From contig VXPE01000135.1 of the NCBI GenBank assembly GCA_009839745.1, forward strand, positions 14,189 to 58,409: a stretch of 44,221 nt of DNA. The letters run 5' to 3'. Source of the stretch: Candidatus Poribacteria bacterium. Lineage in GTDB: Bacteria; Poribacteria; WGA-4E; WGA-3G. Below, piece by piece: positions 10,201 through 15,513 of the stretch. A model generated the notes under the pieces. The model did not search any database, had not been told where the DNA came from, and saw only the letters and a program-made list of their open reading frames with translations. A program made the position numbers and the translations under genes. The stretch's first letter is position 1. The number at the start of each line of letters is the position of its first letter.

Positions 10201-11565
10201 GTAATAAGCCGTGAGAACGATGAGTTCATCGCGTAAAGTTGGGTCTCCGCCTTCCAAAAATCCGCGTATATTTTGCCCGACGCGGCGTTCCCACGTCATC
10301 TTCCCTCTCACACGAACATTGACTTGATCGCCCTGAGTGTGTTGTTCCTCCATCAAATTGGAGAGGGCAGCAGCATCTTCTTGGGATATCCAAAATCGTG
10401 GTATGTTTGCAGGAACGGTCCCGAACTTATTTTCTGCTTCTCCTCGAATGGTTGTGTCGGGTTCGATGAAAATCACAGCAGTGCCACCGAGCATTGCTGC
10501 ATTGATATAACGAGTACTGGAGTTAAAATCGAGAAGGACTATTGCCCCTTTCGGAATAAAGATGTGAGATTCACTCGCAGCGACAAACTCACCGGATTCA
10601 TCGATTTCTCCATTGTTGTTATTATCTATTCCATCAGTGTCATTCCCCGGAGTTTCATCTGTCCAACCATCGGCATCGTTATCAATGCCATCTGTTGCCC
10701 ATCCTAAAATTTCAGAGAGCAACGGGATTTCACCGTATTCATCAGTAGTGCCATCCTCGTCATTGTCAATGCCATCGGATGCTTTTTGCAGATGTTCATT
10801 AAGTATATCATCGGTAATGCTGGCTTCGGTGATGCGATACCGTCGGGCGAGCGTTGTGAGTGTATCCCCGTCTTGGAGTTTGTACCAAAATCCACCAATG
10901 TTAGTGCCATTGAAATCAGCGAGTTCAGCATCATCGCCATCAAGGAGGGGACCAGATAAACCTCCTGTTGGAATAAATACTGTGCTTCCTTCGACAACCG
11001 GAGTCGCCAGAAATTTGTTCCGATCGTCTGCAAGGATAACCGTCTCGTCAATTTGGTAACTTTCTGCGATGTCTTTAAGCGTTTCGCCTGCTAATACAGT
11101 GTGTTTAATGCCGTCTGCTAATAGCGAGGTCCGCACAAGGTTGGGCCAGAGGGGTGTGAGTTTAAAGGCGTGTAACACATCGCCTTCCGGTGAGAGGACT
11201 TCAATGATGCTATCACCTTGGTCAATCGGCACAGTGACGGAAAATTCGCGACTTTCTACGTTCTGCAAACCGGTTTCGACGAAACGATCAAAAATGTATT
11301 TACTCCCACTCGCAGCTTGAGGATAACCCGTTACGCGACTGTCGAGACTTGAGAGGCGTGCGATATCCTTTCGAAGGTTGCCTATAGAGAGGTCATCCCG
11401 AATCTGAATGGCTGCAGATTGCATGCCGGTACTGGAAACCGCTTGTGCGTATACAGTATCCGAGAGTTGCCCAGCGACAAGCAAAACCGAAAGAAAAAAC
11501 ATTAATACATTTGTTAGTGCACTGAAGTGCCGCTCTCGGTACTCGTGTCTACTATGAATTTTCAT
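4234..11565 (-). CDS. Giant M28-like/LysM/coiled-coil/FtsX-type permease fusion
   Basis: A 2443-aa envelope protein. Domains in order: N-terminal signal or anchor helix (about 16-40); M28/PA-like region (45-150); LysM-like unit (about 155-197, starting 'HTVLAGETL'); a second LysM-like unit (about 225-340, 'YKLQDGDTLTTLARRYRI') interrupted by three Asp-rich 'DGIDNDxDG' calcium-type loops (262-320); M28 aminopeptidase-like core (about 440-520); a long charged helical region (about 560-1250); a beta-rich region (about 1255-1640); membrane helices (1655-1745, 1775-1800); a MacB-type extracytoplasmic region; the FtsX core with three helices (about 2150-2265, including 'ERVREIGIYSSVG'); and a 180-residue cytoplasmic tail. 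The M28 site is degenerate: 'TAYYDS' replaces the His of HxDS, and 'VDGHFQG' has Asp where Glu is usual, so peptidase activity is doubtful. FtsX-family permeases normally work with an ATPase, and none is in this window. The start ATG has GGGAGA upstream. A likely job is mechanical or lipoprotein transport coupled to a peptidoglycan-binding arm. Confidence 0.85.
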   Translation of the reverse strand: MKIHSRHEYRERHFSALTNVLMFFLSVLLVAGQLSDTVYAQAVSSTGMQSAAIQIRDDLSIGNLRKDIARLSSLDSRVTGYPQAASGSKYIFDRFVETGLQNVESREFSVTVPIDQGDSIIEVLSPEGDVLHAFKLTPLWPNLVRTSLLADGIKHTVLAGETLKDIAESYQIDETVILADDRNKFLATPVVEGSTVFIPTGGLSGPLLDGDDAELADFNGTNIGGFWYKLQDGDTLTTLARRYRITEASITDDILNEHLQKASDGIDNDEDGTTDEYGEIPLLSEILGWATDGIDNDADGWTDETPGNDTDGIDNNNNGEIDESGEFVAASESHIFIPKGAIVLLDFNSSTRYINAAMLGGTAVIFIEPDTTIRGEAENKFGTVPANIPRFWISQEDAAALSNLMEEQHTQGDQVNVRVRGKMTWERRVGQNIRGFLEGGDPTLRDELIVLTAYYDSMSVVPAMAPGADPTCGIATLMELARLFSQPQYRPGYSVLFVAVDGHFQGLAGMRAFMEGIGQDIVGSDTDSPGTPTMHGLRRGLSTDVLEFEELGRRLVLSIDRSVLVDLPADFFHGIHNVKSDLDSLTTTLNGLAETRSEIESLTEQQRDFSERQKKQADRNRKREKQGFTGEEKSRLLANLARSKKEALQTTHFLRDIVGRLAAVRGVALNTSRSAQRELIESLGLPIARLDIWAVEKLIHAIETGSTDEYSTHPNNAYLIPVQQGSDWQVPIPDDLPQELIPDIEMLNKTLANWEMSDKRKFALMWTPEKIVDRHLDLHSLNTAKDARSVLRDANDTQAVAIQRETQLLEKVLAQIPDSQPVENEIKASIRRLKETPMGKPSGDSLIYGGQFLSKAGIERLNTIDTQLRQRLSESGDTADIAVLIADLLKDKQGIFEIALRNARLERTRIQNLITTAETLGREYLDEERLILENYLSDDEIEQALSLRSRIASQIIEKELLAIVKKRADTDIVALENLIERLPTLDTDLDEETKVLLRDNMLTLRNARFRNIQSRIEKMLRIDTDEYNRKLGQIEAAIALQDLFNRYYTSLYISVDLSSQSNQFGVFNKGWFYDQQPEFVLRREFASIGNKLASYAEDADFGVRVRKLWQWTDDQIRQAVMARQWTVANGISDKAALEGKTLETLLSSHFNKLTDLSGVSRLMKMQFEQWRNQGEPSEDMLKDMDYIRKEVERFIRNDVRTAKKNRKNNIRTREQLDAMLRLRHEDPDTFSDEEIEDIKTLISIAGLGGESNFVNAISASGGKTWKTYIPGKIAFDSEVATLVGKTGIAFATIEDARVLTDTPLDTIERVDLREGGNLHQQAQTLASLLIQALRDEEMPTAARVGNFYCNLFGDVVEFDARESALPNKPVPYPILTLRRKHKTMMGVRGDLFVMGDNKGNFEVAGLAMEGRATRRLSGVQEVEAYILDKDSGDIVYAPDLGNYGAKLLPNKIPINTRRRGCRVVTFPCVSTTIYDLVDQRYLRTLRELEVYDALTDSAPEKFGMSKPWQQEGVSAAEPIALVYSEPNTRIKVGMAYGQIGKRLLLIKATKSGMKNPTLYTGEGFVVRENGQIRLTPYVVVRDMWWLDENRSRLYKRFGISSDRLDKLHQFANDYLARAETELLQSDYQQALKLARAAWGYESRAYPDVKQTGNDVVNGVMFYLALLMPFAYFMERLIFGFPNIHKQILGSFGIFLLVFFFLSQVHPAFQITTTPVIILIAFVVLALTVIVISIIVRKFEEQLEKIRQEGSKVYKADVGRLSASAAAFSLGISNMRKRKGRTILTCCTLVILTFTVISFTSVRTFMHPNRTSLPQVTPRYTGLLIRDQYWRPLEEPVLTSVLNDMQKTQITLTALERLLERKNELLVKQGQQPVDIAEARRALEEGGFIEQVDEESILIVRNVVAPRAWYQSSGTGDQSFVQLTRTANTADTSPPTHQLTGEALTFAANMLVGMNESEPGVSGIDRYLQYGKWFDPADANEWPTEWPYAIVLPKGMAELLKITESDMGKATVSVYGADFTVVGVLGIGFKDLTDNDGEELTPVDYQLMQQQRSRGATGDETLEGELQKYLHLTPDSVAILPYQVVMNQGGTLRSVAVNMEPQEDDPKLLGAIDKLDLIMAPLMNRIALDFFVGRDKDTYLYSSIGMTSFSGMGNLFVPILIAALIVLNTMLGAVYERVREIGIYSSVGLAPVHIAFLFLAEACVYAIVGAVLGYLMGQAIATTLVHFGWLAGLTLNYSSMSTVVATIIVMLVVLLSTMYPAIKASRMAVPDIERKWKLPEPEGDVWHFNLPFTVLEEEALGLNVFMRDYFEAHADESASDFYTDQVAFSQVEAEDSYQIGMMVWLAPYDLGVSQSIQFITSPVGGEEEDLYKITLDVHRESGEIASWKRVNRRFLNLLRKQLLIWRTFSVDIRAEFHERGRTEGMDTSETEEAGQMDPVPTPAD

Positions 11566-11698
11566 CTTGTGAAGTCTCCCGCCTTTTTCTAGTTTTTCAG
11601 ATTTTCTCCTCAGCGGGCATTTGGGTATTCCTCTGAGAATACGCGAGAAAACAGCGCGCGAAGAGAATGCATCCCGAATTTTAGGAGGCAGTATTTAT

Positions 11699-11728
11699 AT
11701 TGTATATTATTATTGCAATTTTTGTCAA
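11699..11728 (-). promoter_or_regulatory. Sigma-70-like promoter for the 2443-aa gene
   Basis: On the minus strand TTGACA (-35, 11723-11728) and TACAAT (-10, 11699-11704) are separated by 18 bp. The predicted leader is about 125 nt. The -35 box is a perfect consensus match. This is sequence inference only. Confidence 0.55.
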
Positions 11729-11739
11729 ATTAAAAAAAT

Positions 11740-11768
11740 TTGCATTTAAGGCTTTTTTAGGTTAAAAT
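11740..11768 (+). promoter_or_regulatory. Sigma-70-like promoter for the XRE regulator
   Basis: TTGCAT (11740-11745) and TAAAAT (11763-11768) have a 17-bp spacer. The predicted leader is about 135 nt. The two divergent -35 boxes are only 11 bp apart, so one bound repressor could cover both promoters. Confidence 0.4.
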
Positions 11769-11908
11769 ATATTTCACGCTTTTGCTTCTCATCGAAGTAG
11801 AACTCTCTTCAAACTACATTTCACTGCGATACTGCAGCAATACTAAAAAATGTAAAAAAAATCAGCAGCAGTCCAACTGTAATTTTGCTGCCTGATAAGG
11901 AGCCAAAC

Positions 11909-12268
11909 GTGGGCAAAGAACCAAGAGACTCGAATATAGACAAAGTCGTCTCACGTATAAAACTACGTCGTCATGAACTGAAGTTGACACAAACAGAACT
12001 TGCAAAGGTGGCAAATCTCACACCTGCTGCGATCTCTCAATTTGAATCAGGAGCCCGAAAACCGTCGTTTAAAACACTTTCAAGTCTTTCCGATGCTTTA
12101 AAAGTCACTACCGATTACCTACTTGGAAAAGCCAACAAAAGTTACGATGACCTCTTAGCCGACCCAAAGATTAGTGCTATGTTCAAGGGGATGATGGAAT
12201 TTACGGAAAAAGATAAAGAGACGCTCTACGAGTTCTATGAATTTCTTAAAATGAAAGCGAAACAGTGA
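11909..12268 (+). CDS. XRE-family HTH transcriptional regulator
   Basis: A 119-aa protein with an N-terminal Cro/C1-type helix-turn-helix (about residues 12-68: 'IKLRRHELKLTQTELAKVA', 'LTPAAISQFESGARKP', 'LSDALKVTTDYLLG'). A short helical tail follows, ending 'YEFLKMKAKQ'. I place the start at GTG 11909 because AAGGAG (11897-11902) sits 6 nt upstream. The open frame also extends back to a TTG at 11885, but that would place the ribosome binding site inside the coding sequence. It is divergent from the giant FtsX-fusion gene and is the natural candidate to regulate it or itself. No toxin-like partner follows, so an antitoxin role is not supported. Confidence 0.85.
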   Translation: MGKEPRDSNIDKVVSRIKLRRHELKLTQTELAKVANLTPAAISQFESGARKPSFKTLSSLSDALKVTTDYLLGKANKSYDDLLADPKISAMFKGMMEFTEKDKETLYEFYEFLKMKAKQ

Positions 12269-12329
12269 TTATTGTAATTCGCTATGATGAGACCTCCGAT
12301 CATTGAGGTAGTCCTTCAACCCGTTAAAT

Positions 12330-12346
12330 CATAGTTCAGACTTTAA
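12330..12346 (-). repeat. Gene-end repeat supplying a stop codon (copy 2)
   Basis: Identical to the 17-bp sequence at 4221-4237 and in the same orientation. Its TAA terminates the MDR oxidoreductase gene. The sequences on both sides of the two copies differ, so this is a repeat at a gene boundary and not a larger duplication. Confidence 0.75.
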
Positions 12347-13404
12347 CGCTCAGTTCCTCTTGGACAGAGGCAAATTTTCCCGAAATTTTGGCGGTTCTCT
12401 AAGAGTAAATGTGCCTCACCGGCACGATGAAGTGGTAAAATCCTGTCAATAATAGGTTTCAGTTTTCCTTGGCCAGCGAGATGGACAAGCGTTCGCAGCT
12501 CAGCGACTGTGCCGAGGGCAGAGCCCATCAGTGTTAGCTGCTTTTGGTACATCTTTCGGATGTTAATCGTGCCAATGTTCCCTGTTGTCACACCACACGA
12601 AACAAGCCTCCCATTTTTAGCAAGACTCGCGATGCTCTGATCCCATGTTGCAGCACCAACATGCTCAAGGACAACATCGACACCGCGTCCATTGGTTACC
12701 TCAAGCACAATCTTTGAAAAATCTGTGTCTTTGTAGTTAATCGTAACATCAGCCCCCATCTGTCGTGCGCGTTCCAGTTTCTCATTGCTGCTCGCTGTCG
12801 CAAAGACGCTGGCACCCGTTAATTTTGCGATTTGGAGTCCCGCACTTCCGACCCCACCCCCTACACCGAGAATTAAGACATCGTCCTCTGGACGAAGTTG
12901 GGCACGCGTCATGAGCATATGCCATGCCGTGAGATACGCTATCGGTATCGCAGCGGCGTTAACAAATGACAGGGTTTCCGCTGGCATCTGAATAGCGTTT
13001 TGGGCAGGAGCTTTTACGTATTCCGCGTATCCGCCATTTGTTTGGAAACCGATGAGTTCTTGTGTGTCACACAAGTTTTCGGCACCGCGATGGCAGTCGC
13101 TACAGATACCACACGGAATGCAGGGTGCGAGAACAACGCGATCCCCAACTGCAACACCGCGGACTGCGTCACCAATTTCGGCGATTGTTCCAGCGATGTC
13201 GGAACCGAGTATGTGTGGCGTCCCCTCCCGACGGAGTTTCTCTTCTATCTCCGGTCGGTTCCGCCGGGCGTGAATATCCAGATAGTTCACCGCACAGGCT
13301 TCGACTTTAACGAGAACTTCATCGGTATCAAGCGTCGGTTTAGGTGCGTCTGTGTACTGAAGTACCTCTGCACTGCCTTGTTCTGAGAAAACAATTGCTT
13401 TCAT
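12343..13404 (-). CDS. Zinc-containing MDR oxidoreductase (quinone reductase-like)
   Basis: A 353-aa medium-chain dehydrogenase/reductase. The N-terminal GroES-like half carries the structural-zinc loop C98-x2-C101-x2-C104-x7-C112. The Rossmann half has a nucleotide-binding glycine motif near residue 177 ('GVGGGVGSAG'). The catalytic-zinc ligands are absent: the usual Cys-His-Thr stretch reads 'CAVNYLDIHAR' and the GHE motif reads 'LGSDIAG'. It is therefore closer to zinc-lacking quinone or enoyl reductases that keep only the structural zinc. The substrate is unknown. I chose the ATG at 13404 ('MKAIVFSEQG'), the family's usual N-terminus, over an upstream in-frame extension. The stop codon is provided by a dispersed 17-bp repeat. 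Confidence 0.88.
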   Translation of the reverse strand: MKAIVFSEQGSAEVLQYTDAPKPTLDTDEVLVKVEACAVNYLDIHARRNRPEIEEKLRREGTPHILGSDIAGTIAEIGDAVRGVAVGDRVVLAPCIPCGICSDCHRGAENLCDTQELIGFQTNGGYAEYVKAPAQNAIQMPAETLSFVNAAAIPIAYLTAWHMLMTRAQLRPEDDVLILGVGGGVGSAGLQIAKLTGASVFATASSNEKLERARQMGADVTINYKDTDFSKIVLEVTNGRGVDVVLEHVGAATWDQSIASLAKNGRLVSCGVTTGNIGTINIRKMYQKQLTLMGSALGTVAELRTLVHLAGQGKLKPIIDRILPLHRAGEAHLLLENRQNFGKICLCPRGTER

Positions 13405-13488
13405 ATTTTTTCGTTGGGTGGTGGACAGGAAAACAGGCAATAGATAGAGCAAACTTCCTGATTCATGATATGGTTAGGGGTTTAAAGC

Positions 13489-13878
13489 CTATGTAATACA
13501 TCTAAGCAATCCGAAAGCCCTAATATCTGTAATTCTCTCTTCGGCAGCAGACAGGAGATGAACTTTAACGCGTTCAAGGGTGATTGTAGTTCCTATGTGT
13601 AACCAGACATCAACTCGCAAGCCTGCTGTTGTGATGCAGGTCATCATCTGTCCAGGAAAAGTGTCTTTGAAGAGCACCAACGACTGAATATCGGATAGCC
13701 AAGATTCTAATCCCTGTTGGAAAGTTTCTTTATTCTCTTCGGCGACCAGTAGATGAATGTCAATATCTGAATATCTGTCGGCAGTGCCTGTTGCAAAACT
13801 CCCTTCAAGCCACGTTCCTAATACGCGCACGTCCGATGCTGCTTTATCTGCAAATGCCTTCAGATATTCTTGATGCAT
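13489..13878 (-). CDS. Short nucleotidyltransferase-domain protein
   Basis: A 129-aa protein with the pol-beta/MNT signature: 'EGSFATGTADRYSDIDIHL', with Gly26-Ser27 and metal-binding Asp38 and Asp40. A third strand ('GLRVDVWLHIG') carries a plausible third Asp. Related stand-alone nucleotidyltransferases are usually around 250 aa with a helical C-terminal domain. Here the frame stops soon after the catalytic core, so it may be truncated or a minimal type. The start is ATG 13878, with AAAGGA seven nt upstream; a TTG two codons earlier would overlap the ribosome binding site. The substrate is unknown. No HEPN partner is adjacent, so it is not an obvious MNT/HEPN toxin pair. Confidence 0.7.
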   Translation of the reverse strand: MHQEYLKAFADKAASDVRVLGTWLEGSFATGTADRYSDIDIHLLVAEENKETFQQGLESWLSDIQSLVLFKDTFPGQMMTCITTAGLRVDVWLHIGTTITLERVKVHLLSAAEERITDIRAFGLLRCIT

Positions 13879-13938
13879 TTCCAATCCTTTACAACAAATT
13901 GCTCAGGCATTTTGTGTTTGTTAGTGTGGCGCGAAAAA

Positions 13939-14748
13939 TTACCCATAAGCACCGTGGTTAAGGAAGCCGAGAAGTCTGCGTAAACGAGGACTTGCCTCTT
14001 TGTAAACAGACTCAGGCATACTATAGTTCATAAACGGGTAGTATTTATGCCCAACAAGGCGGCGACCGTAGGTCACCTGTGTGATATATCGGGTGCGCTG
14101 GCTCTGATTCGGACCCCCGCGATGCCAGACCTGATTGTTGAACATGATAACGCTGCCCGCTTTTCCAAGGTTGTACTGAACTTTGTCCTCCCACTCCGTT
14201 CCTTCTATCGGATTCGGAGGCGACGCGCCGAAAAGATGTGAGCCTGGAACAACTTCTGTGCCGCCGTGTTCAATTTCAGTGACATCAGTGAGGTAGTAAT
14301 TTGCCGTGAAGAGCAGGACTGGCAACCGGACGTTCTTTGGCGGTTCACCGTCCGTTACAATGTAGTGTGGTGCATCGTCTTGATGCCACGACGTAATTCC
14401 ACCACCGGGGAACGTCTGGAACGAATTGTTGTGAATGACGTGACAATTTTCAGCGACGAGTGCCTCGGCAAAGGAGACAATCGGTTCGAGGTCGAACAAT
14501 TGCCGGTTGGCTTCACTGTGTTCAAACATTCGATGGCTTAAGTGCATACGACCTGCGGGGCTTCCACCATTTAAGTCATTCGGATCGTTTTCGAGTGCCC
14601 ACTCTAAATCTTGTCGAAGTTGCGCACATAAATCAGGAGGCAAGACGTTTTGCAAAAATAGACAACCTCGCTCGTGGAACGTCTCTACCCATTCCTGGAT
14701 TTGTGCTTCGCTGACGATCTGATCTGCCAAGTAGGTTGTTTGTGCCAT
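13939..14748 (-). CDS. Phytanoyl-CoA dioxygenase (PhyH) family protein
   Basis: A 269-aa Fe(II)/2-oxoglutarate-dependent dioxygenase. The iron-binding facial triad is visible as His122 and Asp124 ('SWHQDDAPH') and His209 ('NQVWHRGG'). An Arg nearby ('NQSQRTRY', about 218-220) would bind 2-oxoglutarate. 'FQTFPGGG' and 'VVPGSHLFG' are also typical of the PhyH family. The start ATG has GTAGGAGAA immediately upstream. The substrate cannot be read from sequence. PhyH paralogues are strikingly expanded in Poribacteria, which supports the organism guess. It appears to be a single-gene unit, with repeats on its upstream side. Confidence 0.9.
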   Translation of the reverse strand: MAQTTYLADQIVSEAQIQEWVETFHERGCLFLQNVLPPDLCAQLRQDLEWALENDPNDLNGGSPAGRMHLSHRMFEHSEANRQLFDLEPIVSFAEALVAENCHVIHNNSFQTFPGGGITSWHQDDAPHYIVTDGEPPKNVRLPVLLFTANYYLTDVTEIEHGGTEVVPGSHLFGASPPNPIEGTEWEDKVQYNLGKAGSVIMFNNQVWHRGGPNQSQRTRYITQVTYGRRLVGHKYYPFMNYSMPESVYKEASPRLRRLLGFLNHGAYG

Positions 14749-14789
14749 TTCTCCTACCCTTTTTCGAGTTGTTAAGTTTTCGCTCTGCC

Positions 14790-14935
14790 TTCCTTGCGCA
14801 AGTTTCCTGTAGAGGCTTGCTGGATAATGTTTCGGGCAGGTGTTCGCGAAAGTAGCGAGTGGATCGGGAACTTGCTTACGGAAAAGAAGCGATCAGCAAA
14901 GAGGGCAGGTGCGGTTACAAACCGCACCTACCGAC
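14790..14935. repeat. Cluster of palindromic intergenic repeats
   Basis: The gap between the PhyH and DUF350 genes holds two repeat types. At 14796-14840, GCGCAAGTTTCC and GTAGAGGCTTGC form a degenerate version of the perfect hairpin found at 24838-24859. At 14907-14929, AGGTGCGGTT and AACCGCACCT form a perfect 10-bp stem with a 3-nt loop. No gene is visible in this gap. Confidence 0.6.
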
Positions 14936-15002
14936 CTGTTACTAATGAATTCCTACGGAAACCGACAGCGCAGCGATTTTTACTGATGACTGATAATTCT
15001 TG

Positions 15003-15341
15003 CTAACCCATCGCTGCAGCGACGATAATGCCGAGTGAGATGAGGACACCCGCAACTGCAATACCCGCCGCGGTGTTGTTCTCTTCGGCGATCTGACGGT
15101 TTAAGTCGTAGGGGGTCGCCATATCGAAGACTTTGTAGCCTACCATCAAAATGATTAAACCGACGATACTGAAGACAATGCCTTCAATGATAAAACCACC
15201 CAAGACTTTAAAGTCTATCATCGGGACATCTCCAGACGCAGCCGCATCGGATTGGGCAACGGCGTTATGTGAGAATAGGACAAAGGCAGTAATTGCGACA
15301 GTAACCAGGATAAGCGTAGTGAATACAATCTTCTTAGCCAT
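15003..15341 (-). CDS. DUF350-family small membrane protein
   Basis: A 112-aa protein with an N-terminal signal-like helix ('TLILVTVAITAFVLF', then 'NAVAQ'). Two further hydrophobic segments follow, separated by 'KVFDMATPYDLNRQIAEENN'. The order helix, D.xTPxD, Gln/Glu, E.NxA, helix matches one DUF350 unit (PF03994). The ATG at 15341 is chosen because AAGGAG lies 10 nt upstream; the open frame extends 18 codons further without a ribosome binding site. Function is unknown. It is 172 bp downstream of the 1401-aa glycan-related gene on the same strand. Confidence 0.8.
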   Translation of the reverse strand: MAKKIVFTTLILVTVAITAFVLFSHNAVAQSDAAASGDVPMIDFKVLGGFIIEGIVFSIVGLIILMVGYKVFDMATPYDLNRQIAEENNTAAGIAVAGVLISLGIIVAAAMG

Positions 15342-15513
15342 TTTAATAGTCTCCTTATTTAGTAGGTATCGGTGTAAGACAGCCGTCATTCCCACAACTA
15401 CTGTCTAATGCTATGCCTCGCAAAGAAGACACTTGTACTCCCTTGCAGAAATTGTAGACTTAATCAGAAAACATCGGTCTTGGTAATAGCAAAACCAGAA
15501 CAGAGATCTATAC

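Larger units (their letters stand above)
11566..11908. other. Divergent intergenic region (343 bp)
   Basis: An AT-rich region between the giant FtsX-fusion gene (minus) and the XRE regulator (plus). It holds two back-to-back promoter candidates, listed separately. It also holds an inverted pair, TACATTT (about 11815) and AAATGTA (about 11848), in the leader of the regulator gene, which could be an operator or leader hairpin. I see no gene in it. Confidence 0.6.

Noticed and set aside
11909-12268. XRE regulator as antitoxin of a toxin-antitoxin pair
   Set aside because: No small toxin-like gene on either side; the neighbours are the FtsX fusion and an oxidoreductase.
13489-13878. MNT half of an MNT/HEPN toxin-antitoxin pair
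   Set aside because: No HEPN-like partner on either side. The neighbours are an oxidoreductase and a dioxygenase.
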